A DNA stretch of 18,989 nucleotides from CAG-582 sp964551965. Lineage in GTDB: Bacteria; Bacillota_I; Bacilli_A; RF39; UBA660. Location: NCBI GenBank assembly GCA_964551965.1, contig CAZKFB010000025.1, positions 1-18,989 on the forward strand, read 5' to 3'. Shown here in pieces: positions 14,194 to 18,989 of the stretch; the first letter of the stretch is position 1; the number at the start of each line of letters is the position of its first letter. A program made the translations under genes and the position numbers. The notes beneath the pieces were generated by a model. That model saw nothing but the letters and a program-made list of their open reading frames with translations, ran no database searches and had not been told where the DNA came from.

Positions 14194-15306
14194 ATGGCAA
14201 ATATTTTAGATTATGCAAAGAAATATGGAAGTTTAAGTCATTTAGAAAAAGAATTTAATGAATTGGACTATTTAATATTAGCAACTATTTCCTATGTTGA
14301 TTTTGATGGTATTATTAACTTTGACGATAATAAAGTTACTTTGCATGATGCTGGAGTTACATATTTTCATAAATATGATAAAAAAGATTATAAGAACAAT
14401 GTAATGGGTATACAAGCAGCAATTAAGATATTTGCGTCTGTTTATAACTTACCTAGATATAAAGATTTACTATGCTATAACTATCGCTATATAAGAAGTG
14501 AAAATGAACAATTCTCAGCTCTTTTTATTGATATAACAAATCGTTTAACTTACATATCATTTGAGGGAACGGATGATTTAGTAAGTGGATGGAAAGAGGA
14601 TGCAGAACTTGCCTATAAATTTCCCGTAAGTGCTCATCGAGATGCTATTAAATATATTAACCGTAAAGTAACTCCTTTTAGTAAACGCAAATATATTATT
14701 GGGGGGCATTCTAAAGGAGGTAATATATCTTTAGTTGCTGGTATGTATGCTAATTCTTTAATTGCATCAAAGATTATTGGCATTTATAGTTTTGACGGAC
14801 CAGGATTAAAACTTGCTCAAATAAATTCTCATCAGTTTAAGAAAATTAAAAATAAATATCATTTAATAATTCCTAATTATTCGGTAATTGGTCTTATGTT
14901 AAGACATCCAAAACCATATAAAATAGTTTTATCAAATCATGCTGGTTTTATTGCTCACAATTGCCTTTTTTGGGAAGTTGATAATGATGAATTCATTGAA
15001 ACTAAATTAACAGAATTCAGTAAAGCAGTTGATAAAGCCATAACTAATTGGTTAGACAACTATAATGATGTTGAAAGGAAGAAATTTGTTGAAGATGTAT
15101 TTATGATCTTTGATAGGGCAGGAATTGATTCATTAGTTGATATAAAAGCTCAAATGTTACCTAAAGTAGCAACTATCCTAAAAGAATCAATGGGAATATC
15201 CAAAACTAGTAAGAAAATGATTAATGAACTAATTAAGTTCTTATTCAATAACTTAAAAGAATCAGCAACAGTAGCTATTAAATCTAAGATTTTATCTAAT
15301 AAATAA
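14194..15306 (+). CDS. Mbeg1-like (DUF2974) alpha/beta-hydrolase, probable lipase/esterase
   Basis: The 370-aa protein matches the Mbeg1-like/DUF2974 family of lipase-fold enzymes. Near the N-terminus is NELDYLILATISYVDF (22-37), typical of the family. FEGTDD (123-128) is the oxyanion-type FxGTD motif of class-3 lipases. GGHSKGGN (170-177) is the nucleophile elbow with Ser173. YSFDGPG (198-204) supplies a candidate Asp201, and His255 (GFIAHN) or His249 a candidate catalytic His. No signal peptide or transmembrane segment is seen, so it is probably cytosolic. The ATG at 14194 is preceded by GGTGGTGAT; the in-frame TTG at 14179 overlaps the -10 box and is rejected. The C-terminal 90 residues are a charged helical tail. 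The substrate is unknown. Confidence 0.82.
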   Translation: MANILDYAKKYGSLSHLEKEFNELDYLILATISYVDFDGIINFDDNKVTLHDAGVTYFHKYDKKDYKNNVMGIQAAIKIFASVYNLPRYKDLLCYNYRYIRSENEQFSALFIDITNRLTYISFEGTDDLVSGWKEDAELAYKFPVSAHRDAIKYINRKVTPFSKRKYIIGGHSKGGNISLVAGMYANSLIASKIIGIYSFDGPGLKLAQINSHQFKKIKNKYHLIIPNYSVIGLMLRHPKPYKIVLSNHAGFIAHNCLFWEVDNDEFIETKLTEFSKAVDKAITNWLDNYNDVERKKFVEDVFMIFDRAGIDSLVDIKAQMLPKVATILKESMGISKTSKKMINELIKFLFNNLKESATVAIKSKILSNK

Positions 15307-15356
15307 TAAATTTACATAAAATTGTTAAAAATATATATTTTCCTATACCTTATTTA

Positions 15357-15365
15357 TGATATAAT
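15357..15365 (+). promoter_or_regulatory. Extended -10 promoter of the GNAT gene
   Basis: TGATATAAT (15357-15365) is a perfect extended -10. A second candidate, TAGAAT (15373-15378), is closer to the start. No clear terminator separates this gene from the upstream hydrolase; the A/T palindrome at 15328-15341 has no loop. Confidence 0.6.
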
Positions 15366-15392
15366 TAACATATAGAATATGAAGGTATTGGT

Positions 15393-15905
15393 ATGGAATT
15401 TGAAACTAAACATTTAAGTATTATGAAATTTATTCCTGAATATATAAATGTCATGTATTCATCTTGGGGAACTGATCGCGAAGTGGGCAAGTATATGCCA
15501 GGCTTTAAGACAGAATGGGATATAGATGGATTTACTGATTATATATTGAAAACTTATAAAGATGAGTTTCATACTCGTGCTGTAATAAAAGAGAAAGAAA
15601 CAAATACAATAATTGGTAATATTTCTTTATATCAGGAAGATAGTAGAAGTAAATCAGTTATTCTTTGGATTATAAAAGAAAAGTGGAATAAAGGATATGG
15701 AACCGAAGTTCTAAAAGGGATAATCAAAGAGTTAAGAAAAACAAATCTAGAATCTATATATGCTACATGCGATGGAAGAAATATTGGAGCATCGAGAGTA
15801 CTAGAGAAATGTGAATTTGAGCTTATCGATAAGATTCCTAATTATCGTGTAGATATCGATGGTAATCCCGGTGATGAATTACTTTATGAATTAGAATTAA
15901 AATGA
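15393..15905 (+). CDS. GNAT-family N-acetyltransferase (RimJ/RimL-like)
   Basis: This 170-aa acetyl-CoA-dependent acetyltransferase fits the RimJ/RimL-like branch by length and pattern. The strand IIGNISLY (73-80) is followed by the acetyl-CoA-binding motif A, WIIKEKWNKGYGTEVL (92-107), and by NIGASRVLEKCEF (130-142), the Asn-x(n)-Ser/Ala motif-B region that shapes the catalytic site. The usual Gly of the terminal GF is Glu here (CEFEL). The RBS GAAGG is followed by ATTGGT and the ATG. It could act on ribosomal proteins, antibiotics or small metabolites; the sequence does not decide. Confidence 0.85.
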   Translation: MEFETKHLSIMKFIPEYINVMYSSWGTDREVGKYMPGFKTEWDIDGFTDYILKTYKDEFHTRAVIKEKETNTIIGNISLYQEDSRSKSVILWIIKEKWNKGYGTEVLKGIIKELRKTNLESIYATCDGRNIGASRVLEKCEFELIDKIPNYRVDIDGNPGDELLYELELK

Positions 15906-15927
15906 GTATAAGAATTTATACTCTTTT
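15904..15927 (+). terminator. Rho-independent terminator overlapping the GNAT stop codon
   Basis: GAGTATAA (15904-15911) pairs perfectly with TTATACTC (15916-15923) across GAAT, followed by TTTT. The TGA stop is 15903-15905. Confidence 0.8.
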
Positions 15928-15946
15928 AATATTTTAATAAAAAATA

Positions 15947-15975
15947 TTGTACATTAAAGATTAGTATATTATAAT
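15947..15975 (+). promoter_or_regulatory. Sigma-A-type promoter of the 226-aa orphan gene
   Basis: TTGTAC (15947-15952) and TATAAT (15970-15975) are separated by exactly 17 bp. A strong AAAAGGAGAAG RBS follows. Confidence 0.75.
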
Positions 15976-15999
15976 AAATAATTAAAAGGAGAAGATGAT

Positions 16000-16680
16000 A
16001 TGCAAAAAATAAATTATAGTAGAACTGAATATGTTGATGGATATAGATCATTAACAGAATTTGAATTTTTATTATTACCTGATGAAGTAAGAATGGCTTA
16101 TCTTGATTCAATTTATAGTTATGATATCGAAGAAGCTAAAAGAAGAGATGATAGGGATAATATCATTAATTGTAGAGGATATGTAAGACCTGTTTATGAA
16201 ATGTATTTTAAATTAAATGGGTGTGATGTTACCAATTATGATTTTGGCAATGAAGAATATGAAGTTAAATGCCTAGATAAAGATAAAAAATATGAAGTAT
16301 CAGGTGAAGCTAAAGACAAATTAGATTACTATTTTGAAATGCTTGGAAATGCCAAAGCTGATGCTTTTGAAAGTTATGTAAAAAGATTTTATACAGATAT
16401 GTTAGCTCCAATGGAAACGGGAGAACTTGTAACATTTAGTAGTCCTGATTTACACGGAATCGCAAGTGATATAAGAGAAAATAGTTTATCTAATTTAAAT
16501 GATGAAGAAAAAAGACATATAATGGAAGCACAACTATCATTAATGTTAGATAGTATTATAAATGGGGAGACTCAAGATACCATTGAAAGTCTACCTGAAG
16601 AATATAAGAATTTATTATCTGAATTAGTAGAAACTGAAAATCTTGCTCGTGATGATGAACATCAATTAAAATTAGTTTAA
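16000..16680 (+). CDS. Hypothetical 226-aa acidic cytosolic protein
   Basis: I do not recognise this family. The start is well supported by AAAAGGAGAAG before the ATG and a near-consensus promoter. No signal peptide or membrane helix is visible. The N-terminal part (about 1-75) has the Tyr-rich sequence YVDGYRSLTEFEFLLLPDEV, then a run of charged residues (EEAKRRDDRDN). The centre (about 78-105) alternates hydrophobic and acidic residues. The rest reads as amphipathic helices, with MEAQLSLMLDSII near 178-190 and a strongly acidic Glu/Asp-rich C-terminus. No catalytic motif is apparent. No terminator is seen between it and the valS promoter, so some read-through into the T-box is possible. Protein-protein interaction or structural roles are possible but not shown. 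Confidence 0.75.
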   Translation: MQKINYSRTEYVDGYRSLTEFEFLLLPDEVRMAYLDSIYSYDIEEAKRRDDRDNIINCRGYVRPVYEMYFKLNGCDVTNYDFGNEEYEVKCLDKDKKYEVSGEAKDKLDYYFEMLGNAKADAFESYVKRFYTDMLAPMETGELVTFSSPDLHGIASDIRENSLSNLNDEEKRHIMEAQLSLMLDSIINGETQDTIESLPEEYKNLLSELVETENLARDDEHQLKLV

Positions 16681-16682
16681 TA

Positions 16683-16710
16683 TTGCAAAATTTAAAAAAT
16701 AATGTATAAT
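16683..16710 (+). promoter_or_regulatory. Promoter of the valS T-box transcript
   Basis: TTGCAA (16683-16688) and TATAAT (16705-16710) are 16 bp apart, and TG directly precedes the -10. Transcription would begin near 16717, about 250 nt before valS. Confidence 0.75.
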
Positions 16711-16716
16711 GGAATT

Positions 16717-16950
16717 AGGTTTTGTAAAAAACTTAGATCAAGAGGAGTAAAATACACAAAGATTAACAGGGATGAAAGATCAGCGACTGAAAGTCTTTCT
16801 TAATTAAATGTATTTGAAGGTAGCTTGGGAGTTGTTAATCTGAAATAATAGTAGGATTAAACGAATTACTCGCGTTAAGAGTGTTAGAGTATAAATAAAG
16901 GTGGTACCACGAAAATTCGTCCTTGGATTTCGTGGTATTTTTTATTTTTG
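16717..16950 (+). promoter_or_regulatory. T-box riboswitch, predicted tRNA-Val-responsive
   Basis: This leader reads uncharged tRNA and lets transcription of valS continue when valine charging is low. Stem I is closed by a perfect 9-bp pair, AGATTAACA (16760-16768) with TGTTAATCT (16833-16841). On its 3' side GTA (16820-16822) followed by a purine is the likely valine specifier. A small stem III (ACTC 16868-16871 with GAGT 16879-16882) follows. The T-box core AAGGTGGTACCACG is at 16898-16911. Its UGGU (16902-16905) pairs with an ACCA tRNA end, as expected for tRNA-Val with discriminator A. The antiterminator uses AAGG (16898-16901) with CCTT (16921-16924). Stem I, about 82 nt, is shorter than the usual roughly 100 nt. 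Confidence 0.95.
16905..16949 (+). terminator. T-box-controlled intrinsic terminator
   Basis: TACCACGAAA (16905-16914) pairs perfectly with TTTCGTGGTA (16928-16937) and is followed by TTTTTTATTTTT. The left arm overlaps the tRNA-binding bases, so tRNA binding and termination exclude each other. Confidence 0.92.
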
Positions 16951-16964
16951 AAGGAGGAATTTTT

Positions 16965-18989
16965 ATGTTAGACACTAAGTATGATCATAAGAGTGTTGAA
17001 GAGAGTAAGTATGAAACATGGAAAAATGCTGGCTATTTTGAAGCTGGGAAGAATAAGGGAGCAAATCCTTATTGTATAGTTATTCCACCACCTAATGTTA
17101 CAGGAGCCCTACATTTAGGTCATGCCTATGATGTTTCAATTCAAGATGCAATTATAAGATATAAGAGAATGCAAGGATTCGATACATTATGGTTACCAGG
17201 AATGGATCATGCTGCTATTGCAACGGAAGCAAAAGTTGATAAGAAATTAAAAGATCAAGGTATTAATAAATATGAATATGGTAGAGAAAATTTCTTGGGA
17301 GCTTGTTGGGATTGGACTCATGAATATGGTGATAATATTCGTTCTCAATGGGGTGCAATGGGAGTCTCAGTAGATTATACAAGAGAGAGATTTACTTTAG
17401 ACGAAGGATTAAATAAAGCTGTAACTAAAGTATTTGTTGATTATTATAAAAAGGGAATTATCTATCGTGGTGAAAAGATTATCAATTGGGATCCAGTAGC
17501 TCAAACCGCTCTTTCTAATGAAGAAGTTATTTTTTCTACAGAAAAAAGTGCATTCTATCATTTAAAATATAAAATAGTTGGAACTGATGAATTCTTAGAT
17601 GTAGCAACTACTAGACCTGAAACTCTATTTGGAGATACGGCAGTAGCTGTAAATGAAAATGATGAAAGATATAAGAAATATATAGGAATGGAAGTAGAAC
17701 TTCCATTCATGAATAAAAATATTCCAATTATAGCTGATGAACATGCTGATATGGAAAAAGGTACAGGAGTTGTTAAAATTACTCCAGCTCATGATCCTAA
17801 TGACTTTGAAGTCGGAAATAGACATAACCTAGAGAGAATTGTTATCATGAATGATGATGCAACTCTAAATGAAAATGTTCCTAAAAAATATCAAGGTATG
17901 AGTCGTGAAGATGCAAGAGAAGCAGTTCTTGAAGATTTGAAAGAGGCGGGTTTATTATTAGAAGTAGAACCATTAGAGCATGAAGTTGGTCACTCTGAAC
18001 GTACGCATGTCATGGTTGAACCAATGATAAAAAAGCAATGGTTTGTCGATATGTCTTCTTTATCAGCTAATCTATTAGAAATGCAAAAGAATGATGATAC
18101 AAAAGTTCATTTTGTTCCGGAAAAATTTGAAAATACATTAACTTCTTGGATGACTGATTGTCATGATTGGTGTATTTCTCGTCAATTATGGTGGGGACAT
18201 AGAATTCCTGCTTGGTATAAAGATGATGAAATATATGTAGGAGAAACGGCACCTATTGGAGATGGATGGATTCAAGATGAAGATGTTCTTGATACATGGT
18301 TCTCAAGTGCATTATGGCCTTTCTCAACTTTAGGTTGGCCTGAAGAGACTGAAGATTTACATAGATATTTCCCAACTGATTGTTTAGTAACTGGATATGA
18401 TATTATTTTCTTTTGGGTTTCCCGTATGATGTTCCAATCTTTAGAATTAAATGGAGTTAGACCTTTTAAAGATTGTGTAATTCATGGACTTATTAGAGAT
18501 AAAGATGGAAGAAAGATGTCTAAATCATTAGGCAATGGTATTGATCCGTTTGATATGATTGATAAATATGGATGCGATGCCTTAAGATATTATTTAAATA
18601 CCGATTGTGCGTTTGGAACCGATCTTCGCTTTGATGAAACTAAGATGTCATCTACTTGGAATTATGTAAATAAAATATGGAATGCCTCAAGATTCGTACT
18701 TATGAATATCGAGAGCTTAAAAGAATTAACTTTTGATAATTTAACTGATGAAGATAAATGGATATTAACTAAATATGAGGGCATTGTTAAATCAAGTATT
18801 AATCATATGGATAGATATGAATTCAACTTATTTGGTTCTGAAACATATTCATTTATATATGATGATTTTTGTTCAAATTATATTGAATTTGCTAAGTTCA
18901 ATTCAGAATCTAATACTACTAAATCTGTATTGTGTTTCGTATTAACAGGTATTTTAAAATTACTTCATCCATTTATGCCATTCGTTACC
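16965..18989 (+). CDS. valS: Valyl-tRNA synthetase, 3'-truncated by the window edge
   Basis: This class I synthetase charges tRNA-Val. The frame is open from the ATG at 16965 (RBS AAGGAGG) to the last base, giving 675 residues of an expected 880 or so. Visible are PPPNVTGALHLGH (41-53, HIGH-type motif), WLPGMDHAAIAT, the CP1 editing domain with TTRPETLFGDTAVAV and GTGVVKITPAHDPNDFEV, the TSWMTDCHDWCISRQLWWGHRIP segment split here by the motif DCHDWCISRQ, LDTWFSSALWPFSTLGWP, and KMSKS (517-521) followed by LGNGIDP. The connecting segment before LDTWFSS is short and lacks the zinc cysteines seen in many ValRS, as in Bacillus. The anticodon-binding domain begins before the cut; the C-terminal coiled coil is missing. 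Regulation is by the T-box upstream. Confidence 0.97.
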   Translation, partial: MLDTKYDHKSVEESKYETWKNAGYFEAGKNKGANPYCIVIPPPNVTGALHLGHAYDVSIQDAIIRYKRMQGFDTLWLPGMDHAAIATEAKVDKKLKDQGINKYEYGRENFLGACWDWTHEYGDNIRSQWGAMGVSVDYTRERFTLDEGLNKAVTKVFVDYYKKGIIYRGEKIINWDPVAQTALSNEEVIFSTEKSAFYHLKYKIVGTDEFLDVATTRPETLFGDTAVAVNENDERYKKYIGMEVELPFMNKNIPIIADEHADMEKGTGVVKITPAHDPNDFEVGNRHNLERIVIMNDDATLNENVPKKYQGMSREDAREAVLEDLKEAGLLLEVEPLEHEVGHSERTHVMVEPMIKKQWFVDMSSLSANLLEMQKNDDTKVHFVPEKFENTLTSWMTDCHDWCISRQLWWGHRIPAWYKDDEIYVGETAPIGDGWIQDEDVLDTWFSSALWPFSTLGWPEETEDLHRYFPTDCLVTGYDIIFFWVSRMMFQSLELNGVRPFKDCVIHGLIRDKDGRKMSKSLGNGIDPFDMIDKYGCDALRYYLNTDCAFGTDLRFDETKMSSTWNYVNKIWNASRFVLMNIESLKELTFDNLTDEDKWILTKYEGIVKSSINHMDRYEFNLFGSETYSFIYDDFCSNYIEFAKFNSESNTTKSVLCFVLTGILKLLHPFMPFVT

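Noticed and set aside
15328..15341. Perfect A/T palindrome between the hydrolase and GNAT genes as a terminator
   Set aside because: It has no loop and no G/C pairs, so it would not form a stable RNA hairpin.
1..18989. Reassigned UGA codon (Mycoplasma-type code), considered because of the AT richness
   Set aside because: TGA ends rlmN, prpC, rsgA, the ABC ATPase and the GNAT gene exactly at domain ends, and conserved Trp positions are TGG.
1..18989. CRISPR arrays, insertion sequences, prophage or integron signs
   Set aside because: No regularly spaced repeats, transposase or integrase motifs, or att-like duplications were seen, and base composition is even across genes.

Overview
This window is a stretch of chromosome from an AT-rich, Gram-positive-type bacterium, most likely a member of the Bacillota (a Bacilli/Erysipelotrichia-like or other low-GC gut lineage; the exact taxon cannot be read from the sequence). 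Three things point there: the gene order rlmN-prpC-prkC-rsgA-rpe known from Bacillus and relatives, a T-box leader in front of valS, and strong AGGAGG-type ribosome binding sites. TGA is used as a stop in several genes and Trp is TGG, so the code is standard and not the Mycoplasma code. Every supported gene is on the + strand. Both ends cut a gene: rlmN has lost its 5' part and valS its 3' part.

Region 1 (1-4720) is a tightly coupled housekeeping operon: rlmN (23S rRNA/tRNA methylation), prpC (PP2C phosphatase), prkC (PASTA Ser/Thr kinase), rsgA (30S assembly GTPase) and rpe (ribulose-phosphate epimerase). Several junctions are ATGA overlaps. It ends in a terminator hairpin that includes the rpe stop codon.

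Region 2 (4721-10719) is an envelope-sensing and transport module: an ABC ATPase, a large double-FtsX permease, an OmpR-family response regulator, a sensor kinase, and a zeta-toxin-like P-loop kinase with no visible antitoxin. A promoter with an 11-bp-period direct repeat precedes the transporter and could be the regulator's target.

Region 3 (10720-16680) is a series of short, mostly single-gene units, each with its own promoter and often a terminator: a 123-aa orphan, an internally duplicated CmpB-like membrane protein, a small helix-turn-helix protein, a cold-shock protein, a DUF368/PopT undecaprenyl-phosphate transporter, an Mbeg1-like alpha/beta hydrolase, a GNAT acetyltransferase and a 226-aa orphan. 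Region 4 (16681-18989) is a T-box-controlled valS.

Two themes recur. The first is the cell envelope: PrkC, the ABC/two-component module, a zeta-like kinase (family members phosphorylate UDP-GlcNAc-type substrates) and PopT. The second is very compact expression signals: terminators that begin inside stop codons, next promoters starting directly at the terminator T-tract, and predicted 5' leaders of only about 10-12 nt in front of several genes. No tRNA or rRNA genes, insertion sequences, CRISPR arrays or prophage genes were seen. No gap between genes exceeds about 300 bases except the valS leader, which is accounted for by the T-box.
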